The translations under genes and the position numbers were made by a program. Of a stretch of 64,000 bases of DNA, positions 1 to 11,849 are shown one piece after another. Origin of the DNA: Arenicola marina (lineage: Eukaryota > Annelida > Polychaeta > Arenicolidae). The notes beneath the pieces were generated by a model. That model was not told the DNA's origin. It searched no databases and saw only the letters and a program-made list of their open reading frames with translations. The stretch spans positions 11,909,059-11,973,058 of the forward strand of contig OZ025253.1 of NCBI GenBank assembly GCA_964019135.1, in the 5' to 3' direction. Within the stretch, counting starts at the first letter, position 1; every line of letters starts with the position of its first letter.

Positions 1-4
1 GGGG

Positions 5-105
5 CCTACGAAATGGAATACTGTAGTAAATAATAGGCGCGAGTAATAAGTGAGCTATACTGAAACAATGGCCGCTCTAACATGAAAGGACCAAGTTTAT
101 CAACG
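5..105 (+). repeat. Dispersed repeat, copy A
   Basis: This sequence (CTACGAAATGGAATACTGTA and following, through GAAACAATGG and CTCTAACATG) aligns to 30847-30947 in NEURL4 intron 4 in the same orientation, with scattered mismatches. The family is unknown and the left end is cut by the window edge. Confidence 0.6.
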
Positions 106-767
106 TTTGTCTTAACCGAAGTCGTTGAAGGCGGGATCTCTGCAACGCCATTTTCTTATGGCGACGATTGCGTGGACAATTATGTTGGTTGTCTACAATA
201 TTATGATTAGAGACCCCGCCTTTAACACGGGTATCGCACCGCAAATATTAATGAGCTATATTTGCACCACAAGATTGTTTTTATTGCTTCGTATAGTATA
301 CACCATGGTGATGTTGTCACGTATTCACTCCGGTTGGTTTGCTTGTGTCTGTCAGTGTATATGTATGTACATACTCCCCATGCTGTCTTTCCGTACACAG
401 ATCTTCATATATATATATCTCTTGTCGTTTTTCCTGAGCTTTGCCCTTTGTACCAGTCTTACACCCACCCTACACGTCGATTGGAGTAACATATACCTTC
501 ATTTCGCTCGGCCAGCTCATGCGGCGCGGTGGCGCTGCTGTGCAAACATCTGTGCACGGGTAAAGGTCCCACGTGTATCTTCGTAAAGAGTCCGATCGGG
601 TTAGATCCGCAGTGATGGTTCCTCTCCACCTTGACCCGTGCTATTGTCGCGATATGACCTACAGGGGGTTAAGCGTCCTACTTTAGACCATCATTCCGTC
701 CATTAGAAAATCTCTGCCTGGAAGTTGTATCCCCATTACTTTTAAATCCTTTTTGGAAGCTAGTATG

Positions 768-794
768 ATATATATATATATATATATATATATA
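768..794. repeat. (TA)n microsatellite
   Basis: About 13 uninterrupted TA dinucleotides in AT-rich DNA. Confidence 0.9.
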
Positions 795-2292
795 CCCTTT
801 TTGTTATTATAATTTTTCTTGTATAATAAGGTATTCCGCCTAGATAACGGCGCAATCCCATATGTGGCTGGTGTTCGCCAAACAAAAGTGGTGTGTTACT
901 GGTATAAAGACAGGGGACGGGCATTCAATGCGCCGCCGACACTTAGATTTAGATTTCGCCCCCATCGGACACGCAGCCTACTGTAGGACCCATCAGTCAG
1001 TATAAAGAAAAGTCCTATTTTCCTGTCCTACCCCGGGCTGGATAAAGAACTTTTTTTTTTTCACCCACCTGATCCCGCCTCTCACCGCACAGCTGAGCGA
1101 CTCCCCCGACCCACCCCCGCCCATCCCCTACACTCATCCAGCCCGCCAACTACTGTCCCGTTTCAGCAGCCATCGCCCCCCCCCCCCCCACCCTCCAGCA
1201 TCCACCTCGTCTAGCCTCCAAAACCTGGTCAAATTACAAAGCTTTCAAGGAGAAAACGCAAGAAATATATCATCGTCCGCATACCTTTACCCTCGTCAGT
1301 TTTCGTTTTCATCCCTTTCACCCTTCAACTGACCCATACTTTGCCCATGCAACTAAACCAATTTTCTCTCCCATCGTGTTCTACATGCACTTTACCCGCC
1401 TTACTCTTGCCTATATCTCCCTTTTATCGCCCTCTTTATTGGCTTCAGTCTCTTTGTTGTATGCGAGGCGTGAAGAGACTGCGCTCTGTTCAGCTCTGCC
1501 ACCCGCCATGTTGTTCTGGGTACTCAGAACGAGTCTACCACTTGCGGAGCCTCGATCCCATGGTGGTTTGTGAGCGCGACAAAACCTCCCAAAGCCTTAT
1601 CTACCCGTCCAGAAAGGTCAAAAAGGTAAAACACGGATATGCTGTCAAGCCTCGATTAAAGTCTCGCGCCATAATGGAGAAGACGTAGATTATGTGAAAA
1701 TTATTACAAGATGATTTAGGGTTGAATTTATGGGGCGTTAACTTTTGTTAGATAATGACAGACCATCATGTTTCCTCTTCAATATGAAATTTTTTCTCTC
1801 CGTCCACATCTTTCACTTCCTCTCTCTTAACTTCTATCTTTATCTCTCTCTCTCACTATTTTGCTGCCGACATGGCATACAGTTGGGTATACGACCGTCT
1901 TCGCTTCGTGTGGCGTTCGCATGCTGTCACACGAGAGAACGGCAAATTAGTTATAATATTAATCAGTAACCAGAAGTATAATCTATTTTGTGATCAGATT
2001 TTACGAGCGAACTTCAGTGATAGCAAAGCGTTTTATCTCTTTTGTCAATTATCCCGGCTTATCATGGTACTTTTCTAATGAACCCCTATTGGTAGGTCTC
2101 GCCCTTAGATATAGTGAAGTATCTTGTGTCAATTTTCGGATTCCAAACTCCCTTTGTAACATAATAAATGGATCCTATCAACGAAAATATATGTAATATT
2201 ATATAATACAGATGTATACAGATGTATGGGGAGTAATATCACACATATGTTCGTGCACATACTGTGCCTCAGATGCCTAGTAAATATTCATT

Positions 2293-2560
2293 ATGATATT
2301 TGATAATAATTGAACGATATGATAATGATAGGATAATTTGATAATGTGATAATATGATAATGTGATAATATGATAATGTGATAATATGATAATGATAATG
2401 ATAGTGATAAGGATATTGATAGTGTTAATAAAAATGATATGATAATGATGGGGCAATGAAGTGATGACGTGATAATGTTATGATACTGATATGATAATTA
2501 TCTGATACCAATGTCAGTGATTTGGCAATGATATATAACAAAAACGATTATTAATATAAC
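2293..2560. repeat. GATAAT-rich degenerate microsatellite
   Basis: Imperfect tandem units of the type TGATAATGTGATAATA. They are most regular at 2330-2400 and decay into mixed GATA/TGATAATG motifs on the right. Confidence 0.8.
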
Positions 2561-4194
2561 AATGGTGATGACAGGCCTATGGGTAAACATATGTAGTTCT
2601 TACAGTGCATAACGCGATCTTTCTTTGATCTTTATTGAAACAGGACATTGAGGTAGAGGAGACCCCACGAAACACAATGTTCAACCCACTGCTGTTCCGT
2701 CTGAACCAGGCGCGGTCGGGTAGGCGGTAGGCCGGCCCCGCCACCCCGCTCCCCGCCCAGCCCGGCGGGAGGAGGTGCATCGAACCCCCGCCCAGTGACC
2801 CCACGGGCGCCAGGGTCCCCGCTGACCACGTGCCCTGCTCGCTATGGATATGGACGATTGCCTGTTCAATAACTGTTAAGAAACTCCTTGCTCGTCATTC
2901 ACTTACATCAATTCAGATTATCGAGGGAAATAACAAAAAAGTCGGATGAAGTGACCTTTGATAGATTTCGCTGAAGAAAAGTTATGTCATGAACCATTTT
3001 CTCCTGTTTTTACCTCGAATATTATGGACGATTTCTGAGTACGGTTTCCTTGATATTAAACGTGGTTATTGGTAGGAAAGCGACGAATCATTTGTCGTGT
3101 CCATGCCCATACGTACTGCCAACATTCCCATTGCAGAGTGAACGTCATCATATCGGGTGTCCCTCTTGTCCAAAGAAAGCCAAAGGATATATAGAAACGG
3201 ATGTTTTCAACAAATAAAATAAATATACTTTGTGTGTAGTGCCTCATCTAAATATTCCTATATTTTCTTCTTTGGTACTGTGGCATTGTAGCATTTATAC
3301 CAACATTGAAGCTGGTGCCAAATTGTCCTTTAGTTATTTATACACAATTGGTAGTCAATGAATGCCAATCAATGGCGACCATCTAATTAGTATGCAATTC
3401 GTCTCTACTACACTTCGTCACTTCAAACCATACAAATACACAAGATATTGTCATATAATTAATACCTGTTATTCCAAAATTAAACCAGAATTAAACTTAA
3501 TTATTAGCTGAACTTGGACACTGTCTGTGTTTATTAATAGCTTGAAACATGAAGCAAGTGAAGCAATATTATATAACTTTGGTTTTTCTTGAAGACAAAT
3601 TGCATGAGACATTTCATTAGATTATGAATGGCACGCCGCATAATACCAATGGCTTTAAGTATATTAATAGATTACCAATAAAGGCGATGCGATAATATCT
3701 TAGCCACGAGAGCTTTATTTGCGTTGGAATGGTTTCCCCATTCAAGACATTTTACGCCAGCTAAAGAAATATTGTTTTCTAAACTTACAACTCCGTTTTA
3801 CAGTTGCAAAGCTATCAGTTCAATGACTATAATCATCATACTTATAATTTTCAGCGAATAATGTATATGCAAGGACATTGTTTCATAAGATCTGTCATTA
3901 TCCAGATACGCAGCAATAAAGACCTTCTTCATATGGGAGTCTCAGTTCATTTGTTTTCACTTGTGTGTTTATTGGACATTGAGATGTCCACGGTGGTCCA
4001 GTCGGCTGCGTGGCGCTAATACAGCCACCAAGAACACAACTACTGGCTTCAAATACGACCTGCCAACGCAGCAAGGTCCAGCTAAGAAGAGGATTATGGC
4101 AGGCAGATCATTCCCACGACAACAAAGTGGTATACCAGGCAGAGTGCCCCATCTTAGAATCAAGTTATGACATGTGAGGCAGCAGGATTCCATC

Positions 4195-4566
4195 TCAGTT
4201 CACTGTGACAGACAGATTGCCCCTACACCAAATTTCACTGTGACAAACAGATTGCCCCTACACCAAATTTCACTGTGACAGACAGATTGCCCCTTCCTCA
4301 GAAGTTCACTGTGACAGACATATCGCCCCAACCTCAGAAGTTCACTGTCACAGACAGATTGCCCCTACATCAAAGTTCACTGTGACAGACAGATTGCCCC
4401 AACCTCAGAAGTTCGCTGTGACAGACAGATTGCACCTACCTCAGAAGTTCACCGTGACAGACATATTGCCCCAACCTCAGAAGTTCACTTTGACAGATTT
4501 CCCCTTCTTCAGAAGTTGACTATGACCGATTGCCCCTACCTCAAAAGTTTACTGTGACAGACACAA
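4195..4566. repeat. ~36-bp minisatellite
   Basis: Ten or so imperfect units built on TTCACTGTGACAGACAGATT followed by GCCCCTACCTCAGAAG. Early units have ACACCAAAT in place of CCTCAGAAG, and late units lose bases. Confidence 0.9.
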
Positions 4567-7500
4567 TTCGTCACCAGGCCAGCAGATCAAATCTGCCCCC
4601 GCCCCCCCGCCCCTTACCCGCCTAGGCCACACGTACGAAATAAAGATTGATGTCACCCACTCATCAATAATACATATAGTACGTCATCGTGGTCTCAAAG
4701 CTGGCGATTAAAAATTAATCCTGTATTCTCGTAGAATGATTATGATCCCTTGTCCCCGCTGCTCCCCTATGCACCAGGAGTCGCCCCGATAGCTCAGTTG
4801 ACAAACACTATGCACCATCCAATAGTTTCTTTACGAAATATAATTTTCTGTTCTACTTTATTTCATCCACATCTGCATTTAGTGGCGTTGTGAGATGGCC
4901 TATTCGATCTTGTCCAATGGGTGTGACCCGCCATTAGGGCCACAAAATAAATCAGAATCAGAATCTGAATCGTTTTATTTTGGTCAAGCATACATAACAA
5001 AACAAACAGAGAAAAACAGAAAAAAACACATTGTTGTAAAACATAAACACGGAGAAATTAAACAGGGTTCCTTGATCGAGGAGATTCACATTAAGACTGC
5101 TGGGCCGTCGCTAGCATGTGAGCCACCTCACAAAAGCACAAAAGGACGAGCGTGATAGTAAATATAGTGTGCCGATGTTTTGCCGAACTATGACAATGCG
5201 AGGATTTAGATGGTGGCTGTCGATTGTGAAAGGAGGCGAACAACATTGAGTTTCTGTCGCCACAAATGACATTTTTTGCTCTCGATCTTCTTTAGCACTC
5301 CATGACCTATAGCCTCAGTCTGCGCATGTGCACCATAGGGCCTATTCAACACTACAAATGGACATGGAAGACTGTGTAACAGCTTTAGCATGATACCGCC
5401 CCGCTGCCACGCCTTCCCTCTTAATTCCCTTGCAAAATCCACTTAACTACATTGTAATGCCCATACACGCAGGAGACAACTCAGAAAAATCGAAACGGGG
5501 ACCTGGCGAAAGTTAAACAGAGAGCCGAGCGTTTAAATTTGCATGTGGAGCATAAATTCGTCAGTTTCCGATGAGTTAAGTTGACAAGGGTCCCTGCGAA
5601 GAGTGAGGATCCGCTATTAGTCACTCGTTCAGGGCAGCAGCAACGTCGATCAGATCGTATTAGTAGTCAGGTGCCCTCTCCTCTCCCCACTAATAAATCA
5701 ATTACCGTAGTCCGCCGCTTTGTAGCCCACCAACGCGGTATCCACGGCCTCCGCTGCCCGCAATCACCCACCACCCTCTGCGGAGTTGCGGCGCAACCTA
5801 GGAAACCCCTTGTGGGTTAATGGTGGCCCGCCCTCTCCGTCACTTACATCACTTAGACCGCTCCTACCCACTGTCCATGCCCTTTTAATAATGCATGTTA
5901 ATGTCGAAACAAAATGGCCGACCCAGACACGTTGGTAATAACGTGATATGCGGTATGTGGGAAATTCTATAATTCGTACTCATTTCACGTTTTCGTTACA
6001 TAGTTGCGCACTGTTGTGAAAACACAGACTACTTAATTCTGTCTATCAGCCCTTCTTTATATTAAAAAATACACGTGTTTGCATGGCAACAGTGTCGGCT
6101 TACTCGTGGTTTTCATACACTATTAGCCAGACATTTCCGGTCTGTTTTGCTTTATTGCTTGCTTAACGAATCCCGGTTGAACCATAATTATAAATCAATG
6201 GCAACTGATTTATTTCTGGTTATGCGTCAGACGCACAACTACAACTCCTGGTGAATATATATATATATATATCATTTCTGTGCACAAAGAGTTATGCACC
6301 TGAGGATAGCCAGAAAGAAATCAGTTGATGTAAACTATGTTTTGCATGCACTAAAAGACGTCGCATTTAACCGATGGAAATGGTTGTTTGTCCTCAGTTA
6401 GCCCACTGCCCACTTTGTTCCCCGTTTGTCCCGACTTTGATGCATTAAATTACAACTTACGAGATCAAGAAAAGCAAGATCACTTCAGAAAACTTATGCG
6501 AGTAATACTCTAAATTAAATAACTCCTTGCCTAAATGGAGAAACAGTCATCACTGGAACTACATAAAGTGAACAAGGTGGTAGGCGGTCTGCTCTGACAG
6601 TGGGGAAATCGGCGGGTAAGCGGTCACAGCTGCAGACCGATCCCGGGGGGGGGGGGGGGGCGCTATTATACAAATCTGGTGGGGGGGCTGGTTCCGTGAG
6701 TGTCGTGATGCCTGAGAGAGCGGCTCACTTGTGATGAAAGATATACCCCTATAGAGCGGATATTTTCAAACTTGCGACCGGGGGGGGTGGAGGGGGAGGG
6801 GAGGGGGGCTCTGAAAATGTGCGTTCATGGAACGGGTTGCCGCGAAATACCCCTTCCGAGCGGATTTTGGCGGTGAAAAATTGGGGGGGGGGAGCTTTAC
6901 CGCGGATCCCCCTCCCAACCCCCCGGGGAACCGATACAGAATAAACTCACCTAGCCTGCATCTGGGTCTTGTTTCCGTCAATCATGCTTCATTGTTTTAA
7001 GCACAAATATCGTCGTACCAGAAAACGCACAGATATTAAATGAAGCTTACTTACCAGTTAAGCTGTGTGGGTTCATTGCACAGCGACAAATCGCACAATG
7101 ACGACAATGGAGAAAGACATTTGTCAACGCGTCATTAATAATTCCAGGTGATTAAATTAATCTGATGGGAGATTTATGCGACTGGCATTTCGCTGAGGTT
7201 CATCTTCAGGTAAGATACATAGTACACGGCACATTTGAATAATGGAAGCCATATTCTCACATCTGATCTCACTATTTTGGAATCCATCTTTCAATGGTTG
7301 CCCGGATGTAAACGCGTCATCCGTACTTATGCGAATAATGACACTGGCGCGAAAAATCGACAGTAATTAAAATACCGCTGGCCTGCCTGCCGTTCCCCCT
7401 CGACCCGTCACAGCCACCTCCGTCCTATCATGCAACTTTTGTTACGTACGTCAGAACCTTTTACAGCAGCCTACTAATACCCTAACAGTAGTAACTCCCC

Positions 7501-7686
7501 CATACTCTTTCCGCATTCCCTTCCATCACCCCCCCCCCCCCCCCCACGCACGTCCTCCTATTATAGCCCGTTCTAGGCTGCGTACTCAGTCACGCCCTTC
7601 CGCAGCTCCGCCAAAGCCGGTAGCCGGCGAGTAGCCTAACTGAAGCAAATAACATATGTGGGGGGGGGGGGGGGGGGAGGGGGGGG
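4566..7686. other. Non-coding stretch with repeat fragments
   Basis: No gene is supported. A tRNA-like head (CGATAGCTCAGTTGACAAA) lies at 4787-4806. A possible LINE 3' end with AATAAATCAGAATCAGAATC lies at 4948-4970. TA and G runs occur at 6256-6272 and 6644-6660, and G-rich tracts at 6780-6900. The rest looks unique. Confidence 0.5.
4940..5040 (+). repeat. Possible retroposon 3' end with AATCAG tail
   Basis: ACAAAATAAATCAGAATCAG followed by AATCTGAATCG and a T-rich then A-rich stretch resembles the short-repeat 3' tails of CR1- or RTE-type retroposons. No coding sequence accompanies it. Confidence 0.3.
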
Positions 7687-7977
7687 GGGCAAGGGGATCG
7701 CGTTCCCAGATTACGAAGAATAAACTTCCTTATTACCAGTTCACGATGAATTCAAAAGGAAAACTTCTAGCATTTATAGGAAGGGCGGATACATGATATA
7801 TATGAGCGATTTCACGCTTCACAGCTATTTAAGATTAAAAATCCCAGTTCACGATTAGAATTGATCACGAAGGTCGGTTAATACGCCATTCCCAGTTCAC
7901 GAAGAATTATTTGCCTCATTTCCAGCTCACGCTGAAATGACAACCCTATTCCCGAGGAGCGGAAATACCCCTTGCCC
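7687..7977 (+). mobile_element. Short inverted-repeat element (MITE-like), copy 1
   Basis: The element is bounded by GGGCAAGGGG on the left and CCCCTTGCCC on the right, which are exact reverse complements. The interior (CGTTCCCA, TTATTACCAG, CACGATGAATT, GATACATGATATA, CCCATTCCCAGTTCA-type motifs) matches a second copy at 10.9-11.2 kb in the same orientation. It has no ORF, so it would be non-autonomous. Poly-G at the left end may hide the target duplication. Confidence 0.6.
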
Positions 7978-9110
7978 GCCCCCACACGTCTGCGAGCTTA
8001 TGATCACTGATTACCTGACCTCGGCGATTCAGGTTCCAGGTTTGATGTTTGATTTTTGATGTTCCATTGTTTGATGTTTGATGTTCCATTGTTTGACATT
8101 AGATGTTGTCCTCCACCGCTTTACACAACGCTTATTGATCCAGTCCAGAAAAAGACGGGACACGGCAGGAAGTGACGTCATTGTGAGGCGACCCTTTTAT
8201 GGATTCCCCGATTGAGACAGTGGGACGGACACAGGGTGCGTGGGTGAGAGTGTCAGGTGGGGCACCCCAACAACACACTGGGGAGTGTGGGGGGGGGCAT
8301 TGGAGAGTGGAAGCAAGGATTCGGGACCCTATGCAAGGGGTCTGGAAGGTGGGGGGGGGTCCAGTGTCCAGTGTCCAGTGTTTTTTTTTCAAAATTCGCA
8401 CTGTCGAATGTCGATTTTTCACGACGTTCCGTGTCGCTTTTAGGCTAGGTGACAATGTCGGCTCTTTTCTTCTCAAATACCAATACACTGTTTCTGTGTC
8501 GATGCCGCTAAACCGATAATATTTGTCAAACTAATAGCAAAAGTCACACTTAGCCAAAGGGATTCTAGTCATAAGGCCGTGTGAGACTGCCGGCACTACC
8601 GAACGGAACGGGGGGGGGGGGTTGCATGGCGACCATATTTAAATGTAGCTCAGGCACTACTCACGACTAACACATACTAACATAATCGATTTAGTGGATG
8701 CTGCTACTGGGGGGGGGGGAAAGTCAGCAACTGCCGTCGACAAAATGAGGTAAACACCTCTAGGGGATGGCGGGGGCGGGAGTACACGAGGCTGATATAT
8801 ACATTTAATATCTGCGGTAGAAGGCCATGAATAGGCTTTTGCAAATTAACAGCATTGAAAGGAAAATATAGCTATATTGCCGAAACAGCACAATCTAAAG
8901 CTGGTGTCCAACCTAATCTAATCGCAATCTGTACCGAAAATTTACATCTTAAAATAAAAATAAAAAAATTGGCGAGTGTTAACGCTTCGTTTCGGCCGAC
9001 TGGTAAGGAGAATAAAATTAAGCCAACCCGCCCCCATCAACGTCGAGCAGCGCGCCATTTGACCGGAGCAAGTGACGCATATTGTGATCTTTCAAGTGGC
9101 GCCGCCTTAC
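7978..9110. other. Non-coding stretch
   Basis: Apart from the dispersed repeat at 8348-8445 and a TGTTTGATGTTTGATGTTCC duplication at 8030-8100, I see only G-runs (8288-8296, 8611-8620, 8709-8718) and AT-rich sequence. No supported gene. Confidence 0.5.
8348..8445 (-). repeat. Dispersed repeat related to 20.65-20.89 kb
   Basis: Read on the - strand this gives AAAAGCGACACGGAACGTCG, then GAAAAATCGACATTCGACAG and TGCGAATTTTGAAAAA. This matches the segment at 20685-20745 in the + orientation. A short CCAGTGT triplication sits at one end. Confidence 0.55.
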
Positions 9111-9230
9111 GTTAGAACTGGAAGTTATCTCGCGGACACAGTGGAGGCACCGGGGAAACGCGTGAAACGAGAGACCAGGGCCGCGATTTACGAATGAATT
9201 GCGGCAGCTCCAAGCCGCGCAGTAGACCAT
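9111..9230 (-). CDS. THAP-domain-like first exon (isolated)
   Basis: From an ATG at 9230 on the - strand the translation begins MVYCAAWSCRNSF and continues to GLSFHAFPR. This is the typical THAP zinc-finger start: C-x4-C at residues 4-9 and the SFHxFP block at about residues 21-27. THAP domains bind DNA, in host THAP proteins and in P-element-type transposases. A donor is possible at 9110 (GTAAGG) or just after FPR. I did not find the second half of the finger (C-x2-H, AVPTIF box) nearby, so this is either exon 1 of a gene with a far intron, or a fragment. A CCAAT box on the same strand lies at 9421-9430, about 190 bases upstream. Confidence 0.5.
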
Positions 9231-9420
9231 GATCTTTGTGTTTCATGGAAAAATAGCATCCAAACATATTGATATATCTCTTACAATAATTGCCCCTGTA
9301 AAAAAGCCATGATTTTAGTTAGAATCGCAGCTATTTATATTTGAGACGATCACGCGCTCTTGTTTTGCTCACACAGTAGGCGTCATTTCCGGTTTGAATA
9401 TAATTAGCCTATCGCCTCTT

Positions 9421-9430
9421 GATTGGTCAA
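9421..9430 (-). promoter_or_regulatory. CCAAT box upstream of the THAP-like exon
   Basis: TTGACCAATC on the - strand, about 190 bases upstream of the ATG at 9230. A 12-base palindrome AGGCGGCCGCCT at 9451-9462 lies just beyond. Both fit a GC-rich promoter but are short motifs. Confidence 0.3.
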
Positions 9431-9462
9431 TTGCGAACACACACCCAAAAAGGCGGCCGCCT

Positions 9463-10774
9463 GGTTAGGCGGCGAAAGCGTGGCTGGCGGTCACTTCTAA
9501 ATTGTGTTGTGAGCTACAAACAGAACGGAAAATTCTGTAATTTGGATAGACATTTGGGTATCATATGAATCGGTAAAGCAGCATTAGCCAGGCTGGCAGG
9601 CTGGCAGTTTCCTTTAAGCCATAGCATGAAGTGTGTCACCCACTGACACCACACTTGTCACCCTAACTCTTTAGGCCTTAGCATGAAGTCTGTCAGACCG
9701 TTCGTATTGAATGCAATGTCATACCACTGAGACGATTCTACTTCAGATAACACTGATATTAAGTTTCCAACCATTCAATCACGTGACTAAAGCTAGATCG
9801 TCTGAATGTCTGTCCGTCACGACTCAACTCCACCTTGAAACGGTGTCAGCCGCAGTTACCAGTTGCTCTTCCAATTCATTGTTGTTATATAAATAAATAT
9901 ATTTTGAATGTGTTAACGCGAGTCGCTTGTCCTCACTCCATGGTGACTACGTCCATTATCGCCATGTCGATATACAGCGGCGAAATCTCACCTCGCCCGA
10001 AGTAAAGTGCCTGGGAGCGACGAAGCTAGATACGCATAACCTTGGATCTGAGGGTGAATTAAGGTAATAAAAATGGTGCCGTAGGGAAGTAACCGGGTAA
10101 ATATAAATTACAGGTGCGTGTTAGGACAGATGTTGCACATCCGTCCTTGTGTTCGCCAGGGGAATGATACCGCAAAGGTACGAATTCTATCAGCATTCTG
10201 ACAAATATATACGTGAAACATTCAGATGCGTGAAACGTGAAACGCTTCAGATGAAACGACGCTGCTTCATGCAATCTACCACTGAGATGAAAGATGGTGC
10301 CTGGTAGATATCATACACTGCAGGTTGTCGCCACTATCAAATGTACCAGATCTCGTTCACTGGCACATTACACGAGACCTGCTTTAAAGGTAAAACATGA
10401 AAGTTACGTTTTAACCGCTGTATGCATCAACTGACTCCACGGTTCTAAGCTTCAGTTCATCCATTTCATCAAAGCCAACTTCCTAGGACCCTTGGACAAG
10501 ATATTCTGGTGTCGATTTCCTAGTAATGAGATCGGAAACGAACCAGGACTGACAATAAGAAAGTACATTCATGGAGAAATATATGCAAAATGTCAAAGCA
10601 ATCATATAGGTAGAGTCTTCACCTGTCAAACCGATTAGAGGTGCATGGAGTATGTTGCTCTCCCGAGGTTGCTCTCGAAGTGGCTGCATCGACCACCGAG
10701 GGTGACTGGGAGGATATCATTGTCTCTGAAGGGGGGGGGGGGACTGAAAAAAAGCGCAAATTTTGATCTTGTAT
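9463..10774. other. Non-coding stretch, nothing recognised
   Basis: There is a small duplication (AGCCATAGCATGAAGT and GGCCTTAGCATGAAGT) at 9618-9690. Otherwise I see no gene, RNA or element. Confidence 0.5.
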
Positions 10775-10860
10775 TGACGCTTCCATTGTATGCGAGCAAT
10801 TCTTCATTTAATTCGTCGTGACCTGGGAGTAAAGAAATGTATCCTTCGTGGATACCCCCT
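10775..10860 (-). mobile_element. Inverted partial copy of the same MITE-like family
   Basis: TTCATTTAATTCGTCGTGAC and CTGGGAGTAAAGAAATGT are the reverse complement of the part of copy 2 around 10965-11005 (ACATTTCTTTATTACCAG, CCACGATGAATTAAAAGGAG). The two can pair as a stem about 70 bases long with a ~110-base loop. Confidence 0.6.
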
Positions 10861-10916
10861 CCCCCCCCCCCACCCCCTTGCCTCCCCTCCACCTCTGGAA
10901 TCACTGGTGTTTTACG

Positions 10917-11206
10917 GGGGGCAAGGGAGGGGGGAGAGGGGGTCGTGTTCCCAAGTCACAAAAAAAACATTTCTTTATTACCAGGCCACGATGAATTAAA
11001 AGGAGAAGTCCCCATATACGATGGAAGAGGCAGATACATGATATAAATTGGCCATTTCCCAATTCACAGTTATTTAATGCGAAAATTCGGGATTAGTTCG
11101 GGATTAATGAAAATCCTCGATCACGGCGGTCGGCTAATAATATCCCATTCCCAGTTCAGGGTGAAATAAAAAACCAATTCCCGTGGAACGGAAGTAGCCC
11201 TTGCCC
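10917..11206 (+). mobile_element. Short inverted-repeat element (MITE-like), copy 2
   Basis: Same family as 7687-7977, with ends GGGCAAGGG and CCCTTGCCC and shared interior motifs GTGTTCCCA, TTTATTACCAG, CACGATGAATT, GATACATGATATAA and ATCCCATTCCCAGTTCA. Indels and substitutions between the copies suggest age. Confidence 0.6.
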
Positions 11207-11294
11207 CCCCCCCCCCCGCCCCCCTTTAACAACCGGCTGAAAGGAGGATTACGCCTCCACCTCGCACCAGAACCGACAACCATAACCTTCCGTG

Positions 11295-11566
11295 AGCGCT
11301 TTCCGCAAGTAGTTTCGTTGTATATTTAGGACGCTTTAACCACTTTTGGTCATGTCGCGTCAATGGGAGAAGGAAGGGAGAGTGGAGCCATGTCCCCGGG
11401 GGTAACCCCTTACTCTTTGCGAAGAAGGACATGGGATCTTTATCCTGCGACCACACAGACATGGCCATGCATAGCGGGGCTTGAACCAACGATCCACGCG
11501 CCGTGAGGCTCTCAGGTGGCCAGAGCACTCAAGGCAAGCGCTTTAACCCACTGAGCTATCGGGACT
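11295..11566 (-). mobile_element. tRNA-derived SINE, copy 1
   Basis: On the - strand the head reads CCCGATAGCTCAGTGGGTTA (box A) and 60-70 bases later GGTTCAAGCCCCGCT (box B), as in a tRNA promoter. It is followed by a body with GTCTGTGTGGTCGCAGGATA and GGGGACATGGCTCCACTCTC that recurs at 46.3-46.4 kb. Both pol III boxes look intact. It is a retroposon rather than a tRNA gene, since no cloverleaf acceptor pairing follows box B. Confidence 0.75.
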
Positions 11567-11849
11567 TTCAGCGAGGAGGCGACGTGAACATCGTCGCTAA
11601 AGCGACCTCTAAGCAACTACTCATATATTAGCATATCAGACCAAATAAACTAAAAAATATTATGAAGACAGCTATTTTTGCCACGAGCAAGGTATTGCAA
11701 GGATTGGTGTTTTATTTAACGTATTTTGAATTATGGGCCTGATGGCTATAGAAACGAAATAAATCACTATCTTCTTATGTCATAGCGATCAGACAAGTGT
11801 CGTCTTTATGTGTCAAAGCGATCATATAAATATTGTCTTTACATTCTCT
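11567..11849. other. Non-coding stretch, AT-rich
   Basis: No gene or element recognised. The right end carries two similar segments (ATGTCATAGCGATCAGACAA and GTGTCAAAGCGATCATATAA) leading into the 12-bp minisatellite. Confidence 0.5.

Larger units (their letters stand above)
1..4194. other. Non-coding, repeat-bearing DNA
   Basis: No gene is supported here; the open frames are short and lack recognisable motifs or splice context. Contents: a dispersed repeat at the left edge, a TA microsatellite, C- and T-runs near 1050-1190, a GATAAT-rich tract at 2.3-2.55 kb and otherwise AT-rich unique-looking sequence. Confidence 0.6.

Noticed and set aside
11473-11566. A functional tRNA gene on the minus strand
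   Set aside because: Box A and box B are present, but no acceptor-stem partner follows box B, and the body continues into a sequence shared with another dispersed copy, so it is a SINE.
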